Counted from the stretch's first letter, positions 10,964-20,605 are shown. The stretch: 64,000 nt of DNA from Pseudomonas sp. H9 (GCF_004353925.1 NZ_SMOK01000025.1:1-64000); one strand, 5' to 3'. A program made the numbers and translations. The notes: a model not told the origin generated them from the letters alone.

Positions 10964-13774
10964 TCAAATAGCCCGTGCCCGGGTCACGCGGTCCACCAGA
11001 TAAACTAGTCCGTGGTATTCAATCCCGCCATGGGTCGACAGGCCGATTTCGCAGGTGCGGCTGGTGGAGATCCCTTCGCTGCAATACTGCACCGCATCTT
11101 TGAGGCTGCGCAGTGAGTGGGCGTTGAGTTCAGGCGTGGTGAAGCCTTTGTCACCGGCAAAGCCACAGCAGTGGATGCCTTCTGGGATCACCACTTGTTT
11201 GCTGCAACGTCGCGCCAGGTCGATCAGGGCTTGGCTTTCTCCCAGGTGTTGGGTACTGCAGGTCACATGTACGGCTATCGGCTCGTCCTGGGGGGTGAAC
11301 TCCAGTTTGTCGAGCAGGTGGGTGCGGATGAAACGCACCGGGTCATAGAGATCCAGGCGGGTTTCGGCCAGATCTTGAACCAGGCGCAAGGTGCATGGGC
11401 TGGTGTCGCAGTAGATCGGATCAAGCCCTCCGCGGCTGGCGTGGAGCAGGGCGTTGATCAGTTCCTGGCGTTTGTGTTCGGCCTGTTCGGCGTAGCCTTT
11501 TGAGGCAAACGGCTGGCCGCAGCAGAGGTTGTCCTGGTTCTCCGGGAACACCACTTGGTAGCCGGCTTTCTCCAGCAAGGCGCGGGTTTTGTCGAGCAAT
11601 GAGGTTTGCTCGCGATCGGCCACCGCCGGGCCCATCACCCGTGAAACACAAGCGGCCAGGTACACCACCCGCGGCCGGGCGTCGTTGCTGGTGCCGTTGA
11701 ATTCGATGGCTTTCAGGGGTTGTGGCATCGCCGCTGTCCACTGCGGCAGGCGGCCGTGGCTGAGTTTGCTCAGGTGGCTACTGAGGCGACTCAGGCGCGG
11801 TGCGCCAAGCAGTTTACGGGCACCGTTTGCCGCCGTCAGGGTAAAGCGTGCGCCGCTGAGTGCGGTGTGGAAGTTGTCAGCCAGCCAGTTGGCGGTTTTT
11901 ACGTGCTCAGCGGACTGACCGCGCAGTTTCTTCACCAGTTCACCGGTGTTGATCCCCACCGGGCAGCGTTGGGCGCACAAGCCGGTGGCGGCGCAGGTGT
12001 CGATGCCTTGGTACTGGTAGTCGCGTTCAAGCTGACGGGTATCGCTGCCCGCGCGTTTCTTCGCCTGAATGTCGCGCCACATAACGATGCGCTGGCGCGG
12101 GCTCAGCGTCAGCCCTTTAGACGGGCACACCGGTTCGCAGAATCCGCATTCAATGCATTTGTCGACGATCTCGTCGGCAGCGGGCAGTGGCTTGAGGTTC
12201 TTCAGGTGCAGTTGCGGGTCGTCGGTCAGCACCACGCCGGGGTTGAGGATGCCGGCCGGGTCGAGCAGGCGTTTGAGTTGCCACATCAATTGATAGGCAT
12301 CGCTGCCCCATTCCAGTTCGACGAAGGGGGCCATGTTGCGCCCGGTGCCGTGTTCGGCCTTCAGTGAGCCGCCATACTCGACGGCAACCAATTGGGCAAC
12401 GTCGTCCATAAAGGCCGAGTAGCGCGCGACTTGCTCGGGGGAGTCGAAACCCTGGGTGAAGACGAAGTGCAGGTTGCCCTCTAGCGCGTGGCCGAACAGG
12501 ATTGCTTCGTCGTAACCGTGTTTGTCGAACAGGGCGATCAGCCGGTTCACGCCTTCGGCCAGTTTTTCGACCGGGAAGGTCACGTCTTCAATGATCACCG
12601 TGGTGCCGGTTTCGCGCACGGCACCCACGGCGGGGAAGGTGTCTTTGCGGATGCGCCAGAGCTGGTTGTACACCACTGGGTCTTCGCTGAAGTCCACCTG
12701 CTTTTCCACCGGGAATTGGACGATGGAGGTGCTGATCTGGGCAAGCTGCTCGTGCAACAGCGATTGTGTCGCGGCGCGGGATTCGATAAGCAGTGCGCAG
12801 GCATTGGCCGACAGGCTCTTCACCCATGCTGGCATGCCTTGCATGTTTTCTACCGAGCGCAGGCTGCGGCGGTCGAGCAGTTCGACGGCAGACACCGGCT
12901 GCTGTTTAAGCACCGGTACCGCATTGCAGCAGGTTTCAACATCGGGGAAGACGATCAACGCACTGGCTTTGTGCGGATGGTCTGGCACGGTGTTGTAGGT
13001 CACTGCACTGATGAAACCCAGGGTGCCTTCGGAGCCCACCATCAGGTGGGTGAGGATATCCAGCGGTTCGTCGTAGTCGACCAGCGCGTTCAGCGACAGG
13101 CCTGTGGTGTTCTTCAAGCGGTATTTGTGGCGGATCTTGGCGGCCAGCTCGGTATTGGCACGGGTTTGCCGGCCCAGTTCGCAGAGTTGATCAAGCATCG
13201 CCCCGTGGCTTTCGCGAAAGCGAGTGACGCTGTCGGGCAGTTCACTGTCGAGCAGGGTGCCGTCGGCGAGCAGCAGGCGCATGCCGGCCAGGGTGTGGTA
13301 GCTGTTCTGCGCGGTGCCGCAGCACATGCCACTGGCGTTGTTGGCCACAATGCCGCCGATTTTGCAGGCGTTGATCGAGGCCGGGTCGGGGCCGATCTTA
13401 CGCCCGAAGGGTGCCAGCCAGGCGTTGGCCTGGGCGCCGATGACGCCGGGTTGCAGGCGAATCTGTGTGCCACCGTCGCGAATGTCGCGGCCATTCCAGT
13501 TATCGCCGAGTACCAGCAATACCGAGTCGCTTACGGCCTGACCGGACAGGCTGGTGCCCGCCGCGCGGAAGGTGACTGCAACCTGATGGGCATGTGCGGC
13601 TTTGAGCAGGGTGGCGACTTCGTCTTCACGTTCGACGCGAATCACCAGTTTGGGAATCAAGCGGTAGAAGCTAGCGTCGGTGCCGAAAGCCAAGGTCGAG
13701 AGCGGGTCGTCAAAACGCCGCTCGCGGGGGATCAGGTGTTCAACCGTGTCGAGGAACGCGGCGGGCAGACTCAT
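10964..13774 (-). CDS. D-lactate/2-hydroxyacid dehydrogenase, FAD and Fe-S, 936 aa
   Basis: This is a membrane-associated flavoprotein that probably oxidises D-lactate to pyruvate and feeds electrons to the respiratory chain. The N-terminal FAD-binding domain (PCMH type, about 40-220) includes RAAGTSLSGQA (70-80). An FAD-oxidase C domain follows, then a 4Fe-4S ferredoxin region (C540, C543, C546, C550, and a second set CAATGLCAQRCPVG). Two cysteine-rich CCG-type motifs (DNLCCGQPF and IHCCGFAGDKGF) lie near the C-terminus. I chose ATG 13774, which has GAGGAG upstream, over an open-frame start at 13825. It is third in the lldP-lldD-dld operon. Such fusions are often called Dld2 or YdiJ-like in pseudomonads; the exact substrate is inferred from context. 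Confidence 0.9.
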   Translation of the reverse strand: MSLPAAFLDTVEHLIPRERRFDDPLSTLAFGTDASFYRLIPKLVIRVEREDEVATLLKAAHAHQVAVTFRAAGTSLSGQAVSDSVLLVLGDNWNGRDIRDGGTQIRLQPGVIGAQANAWLAPFGRKIGPDPASINACKIGGIVANNASGMCCGTAQNSYHTLAGMRLLLADGTLLDSELPDSVTRFRESHGAMLDQLCELGRQTRANTELAAKIRHKYRLKNTTGLSLNALVDYDEPLDILTHLMVGSEGTLGFISAVTYNTVPDHPHKASALIVFPDVETCCNAVPVLKQQPVSAVELLDRRSLRSVENMQGMPAWVKSLSANACALLIESRAATQSLLHEQLAQISTSIVQFPVEKQVDFSEDPVVYNQLWRIRKDTFPAVGAVRETGTTVIIEDVTFPVEKLAEGVNRLIALFDKHGYDEAILFGHALEGNLHFVFTQGFDSPEQVARYSAFMDDVAQLVAVEYGGSLKAEHGTGRNMAPFVELEWGSDAYQLMWQLKRLLDPAGILNPGVVLTDDPQLHLKNLKPLPAADEIVDKCIECGFCEPVCPSKGLTLSPRQRIVMWRDIQAKKRAGSDTRQLERDYQYQGIDTCAATGLCAQRCPVGINTGELVKKLRGQSAEHVKTANWLADNFHTALSGARFTLTAANGARKLLGAPRLSRLSSHLSKLSHGRLPQWTAAMPQPLKAIEFNGTSNDARPRVVYLAACVSRVMGPAVADREQTSLLDKTRALLEKAGYQVVFPENQDNLCCGQPFASKGYAEQAEHKRQELINALLHASRGGLDPIYCDTSPCTLRLVQDLAETRLDLYDPVRFIRTHLLDKLEFTPQDEPIAVHVTCSTQHLGESQALIDLARRCSKQVVIPEGIHCCGFAGDKGFTTPELNAHSLRSLKDAVQYCSEGISTSRTCEIGLSTHGGIEYHGLVYLVDRVTRARAI

Positions 13775-13854
13775 GCAATCTCCTCGCGGGGCCACGGCGT
13801 CTGGCGCGCCGGGTGCCCCGGTCAATCAGGCGGTGATTGGTGCGGGCGCGGCAA

Positions 13855-15000
13855 TCAAGCGCCCAGTTCGCGTACCAGCGAATCGCGGGTGATCTCGCTG
13901 ATGGTTTTGGCACCGGTCAGTACCATGGCCACGCGCATTTCTTTCTCGAACAGATCCAGCAGGTTCTTCACCCCGGCTTCACCAGCGGTGGCCAGTGCAT
14001 AGAGGAAGGCCCGGCCAATCAGCACGGTGTCGGCACCCAGGGCAATCATGCGCACGACATCGAGGCCGCTGCGGATACCGGAGTCGGCAAGTATCTTCAG
14101 GTCGCCTTTTACTGCGTCGGCAATGGCCGGCAGGGCGCGGGCGCTGGACAGCACGCCGTCAAGCTGACGGCCGCCGTGGTTGGAAACGACGATACCGTCG
14201 GCGCCGAATTTAACCGCGTCTTTGGCATCTTGTGGGTCGAGGATGCCCTTGATCACCATCGGGCCGTCCCAGAACTCGCGAATCCATTCCAGGTCTTTCC
14301 AGGAAATCGACGGGTCGAAGTTGTTCCCCAGCCAGCCAATGTAATCGGCCAGGCCGGTCGGGCTGCCGCGATAGGTAGAGATGTTGCCGAGGTCATGCGG
14401 CTTGCCCAACAAACCTACGTCCCAAGCCCATTGTGGGTGGGTCATGGCTTGCCACACGCGACGCAGCGGCGCGTTCGGGCCGCTCATGCCGGAGTGGGCG
14501 TCGCGGTAGCGAGCGCCGGGGACTGGCATGTCGACGGTGAACACCAGCGTGGTGACGCCTGCCGCTTTCGCTCGCTCCAGCGCGTTGCGCATGAAGCCGC
14601 GATCTTTAAGCACGTACAGCTGAAACCACATCGGCCGGTTGATCGCCGGGGCGACTTCTTCGATCGGGCACACCGACACCGTCGACATGGTAAAGGGGAT
14701 GCCTTTAGCCGCGGCGGCGCGGGCAGCCTGCACTTCACCGCGACGGGCATACATGCCGGTCAAACCGACAGGGGCCAGGGCTACCGGCATGCTCAACGTT
14801 TCGTTGAACAGCTGGGTTTCCAGGCTCAGCTCAGACATGTTTTTCAGCACGCGCTGGCGCAGGGCGATGCCGGCCAGGTCTTCGACGTTGTGGCGCAGGG
14901 TGTACTCGGCGTAAGCACCACCGTCGGCATAATGGAACAAGAACGGCGGCAGCTTGCGTTGCGCTGCTGCGCGGTAGTCGGTAGAGGCAGAAATGATCAT
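13855..15000 (-). CDS. lldD: L-lactate dehydrogenase (FMN, quinone-linked), 381 aa
   Basis: LldD oxidises L-lactate to pyruvate at the inner membrane, passing electrons to quinone. It is an FMN alpha-hydroxyacid dehydrogenase with a TIM barrel. Visible motifs are FHYADGGAY near residue 22, the flavin-site segment PVGLTGMYARRGE, MWFQLYV, and the active-site SNHGGRQLDG with catalytic His275. Length matches E. coli LldD. It lies between lldP and dld on the same strand, with gaps of 69 and 80 bases. Confidence 0.97.
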   Translation of the reverse strand: MIISASTDYRAAAQRKLPPFLFHYADGGAYAEYTLRHNVEDLAGIALRQRVLKNMSELSLETQLFNETLSMPVALAPVGLTGMYARRGEVQAARAAAAKGIPFTMSTVSVCPIEEVAPAINRPMWFQLYVLKDRGFMRNALERAKAAGVTTLVFTVDMPVPGARYRDAHSGMSGPNAPLRRVWQAMTHPQWAWDVGLLGKPHDLGNISTYRGSPTGLADYIGWLGNNFDPSISWKDLEWIREFWDGPMVIKGILDPQDAKDAVKFGADGIVVSNHGGRQLDGVLSSARALPAIADAVKGDLKILADSGIRSGLDVVRMIALGADTVLIGRAFLYALATAGEAGVKNLLDLFEKEMRVAMVLTGAKTISEITRDSLVRELGA

Positions 15001-15069
15001 GTGGTCTCGCTGCGTCGGTTGAAAGGGCAGATGCCGGGCGCGCTCGAACGCACCCGGCCATCAGTCACT

Positions 15070-16734
15070 TTAGTGAACCAGCATGCCAGTCAGCCAATAA
15101 GCCTGGACCAGAGTGATCAGGCCGACGATGGTGGCGAAGAACAGGCTGTGTTTGAGGGTGAAGCGGAACAGGTCCGATTCTTTGCCAACCAGGCCGGTGG
15201 CCGCACAGGCTACGGCGATCGACTGTGGCGAAATCATTTTGCCGGTCACGCCGCCGCTGGTGTTGGCTGCAACCAGCAAGGTGTCGTTGACGCCAATCTG
15301 GTGCGCGGTGGTGGCCTGCAGCGAGCTGAACAGGGCGTTCGACGAGGTGTCGGAGCCAGTCAGGAACACACCCAGCCAGCCGAGGAACGGCGAGAAGAAC
15401 GGGAACGCCGCGCCGGTGCCAGCCAGTACCAGGGCCATGGTCGAAGACATGCCCGAGTAGTTGGTGACAAAGGCGAAGGCCAGCACCATGCCGATGGACA
15501 GAATCGGCCAGCGCAGCTCGACGAAGGTCTCTTTCAAAGTGGTCAGACCAGTTTTGAAGTTGATCTTCAGAACCAGCATTGAGATCAGCGCCGAGAAGAA
15601 AATCGCAGTGCCGGTGGCGGAAATCGGGTCGAGTTTGAACACGGCCGGAATCGCAGTCGGGTTCGCAACAATCGGAGCGGTTTTGATCACCAGTTGATCA
15701 AGGTGCGGGATGGCGAAGTTGAACACCCAGCTGTACATCGAACCACCGGCAGCGAAGGCCGCTTTGAAGGGTTTGAGGGTCCAGATGGTGACCAGCACGG
15801 TCAGGATCAGGAACGGCGACCAGGCTTTGAAAATTTCGCCCAGACTGTACGGCGAAGGCTGGCTGCCGCCTTTGACAACAGCGGCGCCGACGCTGCCGGT
15901 GGCATCGGCGAACGAGCGCTTGGGCTGCCAGACTTTCAGGAACAGAGTCAGCGAAATCAGGCTGGCCAGGGCCGAGGTGATGTCCGGCAGTTCCGGGCCG
16001 ATGAAGTTCGAAGTGAAGTACTGGGTCACGGCAAAGCTCAGGCCAGCGACCAGGGCGGCAGGCCAGGTCTCTTTGACGCCGCGCAGGCCGTCCATCATGA
16101 ACACCAACCAGAACGGTACGAACAACGACAGCAGCGGCAGTTGGCGGCCGGTCATAGCGCCGATGTGGAAGGCGTCGATACCGGTGACCTGACCCGCAAC
16201 GATGATCGGGATACCCAGGGCGCCGAATGCTACGGGTGCGGTGTTGGCGATCAGGCACAGGCCGGCGGCGTACAGCGGGTTGAAGCCCAGGCCAACCAGC
16301 AGGGCGGCGGTAATTGCCACCGGGGCACCGAAGCCTGCTGCACCTTCAAGGAAGGCGCCGAAGCAGAAACCGATCAACAGCACCTGCAGGCGTTGGTCGT
16401 CGGTAATCGACAGTACGGAGCTGCGGATCACTTCGAACTGGCCACTCTTGACCGTCAGTTTGTAGAGGAACACCGCCGCAACGATGATCCACGCGATAGG
16501 CCACAGGCCGTAGGCGAAGCCGTAACCGGCGGCGGCAAAGGCCATGTCGGCAGGCATCTGGAAGGCGAAGATCGCAACCAGGATCGACAACGCGAGGGTG
16601 ATGCTACCGGCGACGTGCCCCTTCAGACGGAATACCGCCAGGGCGAGGAAGAAAAATACGATCGGGATGACTGCCGCGAGTGCGGACAGACCAAGACTAC
16701 CAAGCGGGCTGTAGAGCTGTTGCCAGGTTTGCAT
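15070..16734 (-). CDS. lldP: L-lactate permease LldP, 554 aa
   Basis: LldP imports L-lactate (and glycolate in relatives) with protons. It is an inner-membrane protein with about 12-14 hydrophobic helices and family motifs GAFLEGAAGFGAPVAI and TGSDTSSNALFSSLQ. The AGGGG sequence before the ATG fits a ribosome binding site. It is first in the operon, and its promoter region (16,735-16,987) is shared with the divergent regulator lldR and contains the palindromic operator. Confidence 0.96.
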   Translation of the reverse strand: MQTWQQLYSPLGSLGLSALAAVIPIVFFFLALAVFRLKGHVAGSITLALSILVAIFAFQMPADMAFAAAGYGFAYGLWPIAWIIVAAVFLYKLTVKSGQFEVIRSSVLSITDDQRLQVLLIGFCFGAFLEGAAGFGAPVAITAALLVGLGFNPLYAAGLCLIANTAPVAFGALGIPIIVAGQVTGIDAFHIGAMTGRQLPLLSLFVPFWLVFMMDGLRGVKETWPAALVAGLSFAVTQYFTSNFIGPELPDITSALASLISLTLFLKVWQPKRSFADATGSVGAAVVKGGSQPSPYSLGEIFKAWSPFLILTVLVTIWTLKPFKAAFAAGGSMYSWVFNFAIPHLDQLVIKTAPIVANPTAIPAVFKLDPISATGTAIFFSALISMLVLKINFKTGLTTLKETFVELRWPILSIGMVLAFAFVTNYSGMSSTMALVLAGTGAAFPFFSPFLGWLGVFLTGSDTSSNALFSSLQATTAHQIGVNDTLLVAANTSGGVTGKMISPQSIAVACAATGLVGKESDLFRFTLKHSLFFATIVGLITLVQAYWLTGMLVH

Positions 16735-16778
16735 ATGGGGTGGCCCCTAATTGTTGTTGGTCAGCACTGGCATTGGAT

Positions 16779-16795
16779 AATTGGTCAGACCAATT
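16779..16795. promoter_or_regulatory. LldR operator, perfect palindrome
   Basis: AATTGGTCAGACCAATT is a perfect 17-bp palindrome of the GntR/FadR type (TGGTnnnACCA core). It sits 45 bp upstream of lldP in the lldP-lldR intergenic region. A related half-site, GTTGGTCAGC, occurs about 25 bp nearer lldP. Binding by the adjacent FadR-family regulator is inferred from family knowledge and position. Confidence 0.85.
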
Positions 16796-16987
16796 TACAA
16801 TGTCGAGGCGCTAGGTTAAAAGCCTCGTTATGGGTGTGTCAATTTGTCCTACGAAAACTTTCGTCGGATGGGTGTAGGAATTCGGGCCTGAGCGGCAGGG
16901 AAAGTTGCGATCTGATGGGTGTCGTCAGCGTGCGGATAGGCCAGAATAGACAGCCCCGAACGCACTCGGGATTGTGGAGAGCATGTG

Positions 16988-17755
16988 ATGGTTTTTGATC
17001 AGGTCCGCCAACGCCGTTTGTCCGACGATATTGTCGAGCGGCTTGAAGGGATGATTCTTGAAGGCACCCTGAGTGCCGGTCAGCGCCTGCCTGCCGAACG
17101 AACGCTCGCTGAACAGTTCGGGGTGTCGCGGCCGTCGCTGCGTGAAGCGATCCAGAAGCTGGTGGCCAAAGGATTGCTGGTTAGCCGTCAGGGTGGTGGT
17201 AACTACGTGGCTGAGTCATTGGGTTCAACCTTCAGTGACCCTTTGTTGAAGTTGCTGGAGTGCAACCCCGAAGCGCAGCGCGATTTGCTGGAGTTCCGTC
17301 ATACCCTGGAGGCATCGTGTGCCTATTACGCCGCGATCCGCGCAACCGAGCCTGACCGTTTACGGCTCAAGGCGGCGTTCGATACCCTGCAGGATTGCTA
17401 CACCCGTAAAGACGAAGTCAGCCGGGCAGAAGAGGGCGTGGCCGATGCCAGTTTTCACCTGGCCATTGCCGAAGCCAGTCACAATGCGGTGCTACTGCAC
17501 ACCATTCGCGGTCTGTTCGACCTGCTCAAGCGCAACGTGGTGACCAACATCGGCGGCATGTACAAGCAGCGTGCAGAAACCCGCGACATGCTGATCGATC
17601 AGCACCGGGAGCTGTATCTGGCAATTGTTGAGGGGCGTGCCGAAGATGCCCGTGCGGTGTCGAGCCGGCACATTTTGTACGTGCAGGAAGTGCTGGAAGA
17701 AGTGCGTGAAGAAGCGCAGCGAACTGCGCGGGCCGAGCGGCGTAGTGCGCATTAG
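16988..17755 (+). CDS. lldR: lactate-responsive GntR/FadR-family regulator, 255 aa
   Basis: This regulator is likely to repress the lld operon in the absence of lactate. The N-terminal GntR winged helix (about 5-75) includes LPAERTLAEQFGVSRPSLREAIQKL and is followed by a FadR-type all-helical ligand domain (FCD). An ATG at 16988 lies 7 bases after GGAGA; the GTG at 16985 is a possible alternative one codon earlier. It is divergent from lldP across a perfect TGGTCAGACCA operator, which supports direct control. Confidence 0.93.
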   Translation: MVFDQVRQRRLSDDIVERLEGMILEGTLSAGQRLPAERTLAEQFGVSRPSLREAIQKLVAKGLLVSRQGGGNYVAESLGSTFSDPLLKLLECNPEAQRDLLEFRHTLEASCAYYAAIRATEPDRLRLKAAFDTLQDCYTRKDEVSRAEEGVADASFHLAIAEASHNAVLLHTIRGLFDLLKRNVVTNIGGMYKQRAETRDMLIDQHRELYLAIVEGRAEDARAVSSRHILYVQEVLEEVREEAQRTARAERRSAH

Positions 17756-17766
17756 GTGAAATTTAA

Positions 17767-17830
17767 TCGCGGGGCAAGCCCGCTCCTACGGGATGGCTGA
17801 GCACCCGGTGGGAGCGGGCTTGCCCCGCGA
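17767..17830. repeat. REP pair between convergent lldR and smpB
   Basis: Inverted copies of GCGGGGCAAGCCCGCTCC start near 17768 and end near 17830, filling nearly the whole 78-bp gap between two converging genes. It probably acts as a bidirectional end structure. Confidence 0.95.
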
Positions 17831-17833
17831 CAA

Positions 17834-18316
17834 TCAGTCTTCCTTGCCCTTGTTGCGCACGGCACGCTGCAATTCGCGGTCAGAATCACGCTCGCGCTGA
17901 GTATCGCGCTTGTCGTATTCCTTCTTGCCCTTGCCGAGCGCGATCTCGCACTTGATCAGGTGCTTGCTCCAATAAATCGACAAGGCCACGCAGGTGTAGC
18001 CCTTTTGCTGGACGGCCGCATGCAGGCGCTCCAGCTCACGTCGATTGAGCAGCAGTTTGCGGGTACGTGTAGGGTCGGCGATGACATGCGTACTGGCAGT
18101 GGTCAGTGGCGTGATATGGCTACCCATCAGCCAGGCCTCGCCATCTTTGAGCACCACGTAGCTGTCAGTCAGATGCGCCTTGCCGGCACGCAGACTTTTT
18201 ACTTCCCAACCGGACAGGACCAATCCGGCCTCGAACTTATGCTCGATGAAGTAATCGTGTCGCGCTTTTTTATTCTGCGCGATGGTCCCTGTCGGATGTT
18301 TCTTTTGTTTAGCCAT
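17834..18316 (-). CDS. smpB: SsrA-binding protein SmpB, 160 aa
   Basis: SmpB binds the tRNA-like part of tmRNA and is essential for trans-translation. The protein starts MAKQKKHPTGTIAQNKKARHD and has the family's core (FEAGLVLSGWEVKSLRAGKAHLTDSY) plus a basic C-terminal tail (KKEYDKRDTQRERDSDRELQR) that enters the ribosome mRNA channel. The open frame extends further upstream, but the ATG at 18316 matches the family N-terminus. Its RNA partner ssrA lies about 7.5 kb away on the same strand. Confidence 0.97.
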   Translation of the reverse strand: MAKQKKHPTGTIAQNKKARHDYFIEHKFEAGLVLSGWEVKSLRAGKAHLTDSYVVLKDGEAWLMGSHITPLTTASTHVIADPTRTRKLLLNRRELERLHAAVQQKGYTCVALSIYWSKHLIKCEIALGKGKKEYDKRDTQRERDSDRELQRAVRNKGKED

Positions 18317-18433
18317 AGGGGCGGCATTATAGGCAGTCGTTGCGCTGTCGGCTACGGGGTAGCAGTGCGCTTGAGCCTGTGAGTTGAATCCCGGACAATG
18401 CGCGCTCTTTTTTTTGCACAGTTGAGCGTGTTG

Positions 18434-19837
18434 ATGTCGACGGACAAGGTTTCTGTCCATGGTGGCTGGGCCAGTCGCTGGGTGTTTGTGCTGGCGGCAA
18501 CCGGTGCTGCGGTGGGGTTGGGGAGTATCTGGAAGTTCCCCTACATGGTCGGCGTCTATGGTGGCGGTGCCTTTGTCCTCGTGTTTCTCGCTTGCATCGC
18601 ACTTATCGGTATTCCAGTGATGCTCGCCGAAACCCTGATCGGCCGACGCACCCGCCAGAGTCCGGCTAACGCGTTGCGCGACCTGGCTGTAGAGGCCGGG
18701 CATTCACCGCGGTGGTCCTGGTGGGCCTTCGCCGGGATGATCACAGCGTTGCTGATTCTGTCGTTCTACAGCGTGGTGGGTGGCTGGTCGTTCGACTACA
18801 TCATCAATATGGGCCGGGGCGATTTTCAAGGCGTGACGGCGGACCAGGTCGGTGGCTATTTCAATGGTGTCATCAGTGACCCTTGGCGCCTCGTGCTGTG
18901 GCATAGCCTGTTCATGTTGCTGTCGGCTGCGGTGATCGCACGCGGCGTGGTCGCCGGGTTGGAGAAAAGCCTGCGGATCATGATGCCGCTGCTGTTTTTG
19001 CTGTTGGTGATTTTGTTGGGCTATAGCCTGACCACTGGGCATTTCATGCAGGGCCTGCATTTCATGTTCGATTTCGACACCTCGCGCCTGCTTGATGGCC
19101 TGCTGCCGGCCATGGGGCATGCCTTCTTTTCCTTGAGTGTCGGGGTGGGCTCGCTGTTGATCTACGGGGCTTACATGCCTAAAGGGTCTTCTATTGGCGG
19201 CACCATCGTTGCCGTTGCCCTGCTGGATACCTTTGTGTCGCTGTTGGCAGGTTTGGCCCTGTTCCCGATTGTATTCGCCGCCGGCTTGAACCCCAGTGAG
19301 GGGCCGGGGTTGATGTTTGTTGCCTTGCCCTTTGCCTTCGGAAATGTGGCCTTTGGCCAATTGATGGGCGTCGTATTCTTTGTTCTAGTGGCAGTGGCTG
19401 CCTGGAGTTCCGCGATTTCGCTGCTTGAACCCATGGTGGCGTACCTGGTGGAGCGTACCGGTGTACGACGTGGCTGGATTACCACCTGGCTGGCGTTCAG
19501 TTGCTGGCTGGTGGGCCTGGGAACGGTGTTTTCGTTCAACATCTGGCAGCAGGCGCGCTTCTTTGTGAATGACGACAGCGGCTTTCAGCTCTATCAATGG
19601 GGTGTAAGCGGTGGGTTGGATTTCTTTGGCGTCATCGACTTTTTCACCTCGCGGATCATGCTGCCGCTGGGTGGTTTGTGTTTTGTGATTTTCGCTGGTT
19701 GGATCATGGGGCGTGAGGCCGTGCGCGACGAGTTGGCGATGCGCAGCCCGCTGCTGTTTGCTCTTACCTTCTTCTTGATGCGCTACGTGGCGCCACTCGG
19801 CATTCTGGTTGTGTTTGCCGCTCAGCTTTGGAAGTGA
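18434..19837 (+). CDS. sodium-dependent transporter, SNF (NSS) family, 467 aa
   Basis: This inner-membrane Na+-coupled symporter has about 11-12 hydrophobic helices. The N-terminal signature RWVFVLAATGAAVGLGSIWKFPYMVGVYGGGAF is the Na+/substrate site region of the LeuT-like family. Likely substrates are amino acids or related compounds, but the sequence does not tell which. I prefer the ATG at 18434 (MSTDKVSVHGGWAS) over 18398; its ribosome binding site is weak. It is divergent from smpB, and ratA follows 7 bases after its stop. Confidence 0.9.
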   Translation: MSTDKVSVHGGWASRWVFVLAATGAAVGLGSIWKFPYMVGVYGGGAFVLVFLACIALIGIPVMLAETLIGRRTRQSPANALRDLAVEAGHSPRWSWWAFAGMITALLILSFYSVVGGWSFDYIINMGRGDFQGVTADQVGGYFNGVISDPWRLVLWHSLFMLLSAAVIARGVVAGLEKSLRIMMPLLFLLLVILLGYSLTTGHFMQGLHFMFDFDTSRLLDGLLPAMGHAFFSLSVGVGSLLIYGAYMPKGSSIGGTIVAVALLDTFVSLLAGLALFPIVFAAGLNPSEGPGLMFVALPFAFGNVAFGQLMGVVFFVLVAVAAWSSAISLLEPMVAYLVERTGVRRGWITTWLAFSCWLVGLGTVFSFNIWQQARFFVNDDSGFQLYQWGVSGGLDFFGVIDFFTSRIMLPLGGLCFVIFAGWIMGREAVRDELAMRSPLLFALTFFLMRYVAPLGILVVFAAQLWK

Positions 19838-19844
19838 CACCTGG

Positions 19845-20279
19845 ATGACTACCCATATTCAACGTTCGGCCCTGCTGCCTTATCCGGCACAAGCGTTGTA
19901 CGACCTGGTCAACGATGTTGCGCGGTACCCGGAGTTCCTGCCTTGGTGCTCCTCCAGCACCATCCTTGAGGAAAGCGACACGCTGATGCGCGCCAGCCTG
20001 GAAGTGGCCAAGGGCGGCATGAGTCAGAAGTTTGTTACTCGCAATGTATTGGTGCCGGGTCAGTCGATTGAGATGAATCTGGAAGAAGGGCCGTTCAATC
20101 AGTTGCATGGTTTGTGGATCTTCAAGCCGCTCGGCGACAAGGCCTGCAAAATCAGCTTGGACCTGTCTTTCGACTATGCCGGGCCGCTGGTGCGGGCGAC
20201 ACTCGGCCCACTGTTCAATCAGGCCGCCAACACGCTGGTGGACGCCTTCTGCCAGCGAGCCAAGCAAATCAATGGCTGA
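19845..20279 (+). CDS. ratA: RatA-family START-domain protein, 144 aa
   Basis: This is a polyketide-cyclase/START (Coq10-like) fold protein. It begins MTTHIQRSALLPYPAQALYDLVNDVARYPEFLPWCSSS, the family hallmark. E. coli RatA was described as binding 50S subunits, while Coq10 relatives bind ubiquinone, so the role here is open. The ATG at 19845 with GGATG context matches homologues; an upstream in-frame start would run into the previous gene. It overlaps rnfH by 8 bases, the usual ratA-rnfH pairing. Confidence 0.92.
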   Translation: MTTHIQRSALLPYPAQALYDLVNDVARYPEFLPWCSSSTILEESDTLMRASLEVAKGGMSQKFVTRNVLVPGQSIEMNLEEGPFNQLHGLWIFKPLGDKACKISLDLSFDYAGPLVRATLGPLFNQAANTLVDAFCQRAKQING

Positions 20280-20589
20280 GGCGCTGCTGCAAGTCGAGGT
20301 GGTTTACGCTACCGCTGAGCAGCAATGGCTGCTGGTGGTAGAAGTGGCACCCGGCACTACCGTGCGTGAGGCAGTGCGTGTGTCGGGGATCGCCGAGCAA
20401 GTGCCGGGGCTGGATATAGAAGCCTGCCCTTTGGGCATTTTCGGTAAGGTTGTCAGCGAGAGCGCGCAGCAGGCCGTTGCCGAGGGTGACCGTATCGAGT
20501 TGTACCGGCCGTTGCTGGTCGATCCCAAAGAAATCCGCAAGCAGCGCGCCGCCAAGGTGGCCAGGGTGTTCAAGAAAGCCAAGCGTTAA
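20272..20589 (+). CDS. rnfH: RnfH-family (RatB) ubiquitin-like fold protein, 105 aa
   Basis: RnfH proteins have a beta-grasp fold and usually sit beside ratA; their biochemical role is unknown. The protein contains the family segments VEVVYATAEQQWLLVVEVAPGTTVREAV and GIFGKVVSESAQQAVAEGDRIELYRPLLVDPKEIRKQRA, ending in a lysine-rich tail. Its ATG lies inside the ratA 3' end (overlap 20,272-20,279), so translation is probably coupled. Confidence 0.92.
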   Translation: MAEALLQVEVVYATAEQQWLLVVEVAPGTTVREAVRVSGIAEQVPGLDIEACPLGIFGKVVSESAQQAVAEGDRIELYRPLLVDPKEIRKQRAAKVARVFKKAKR

Positions 20590-20605
20590 TGTCTGCTGGG
20601 GCTTG

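Noticed and set aside
20272..20589. ratA-rnfH as a genuine toxin-antitoxin pair
   Set aside because: The pair is widely conserved core genome and the toxin-antitoxin label is disputed; nothing in this sequence argues for an addiction module.
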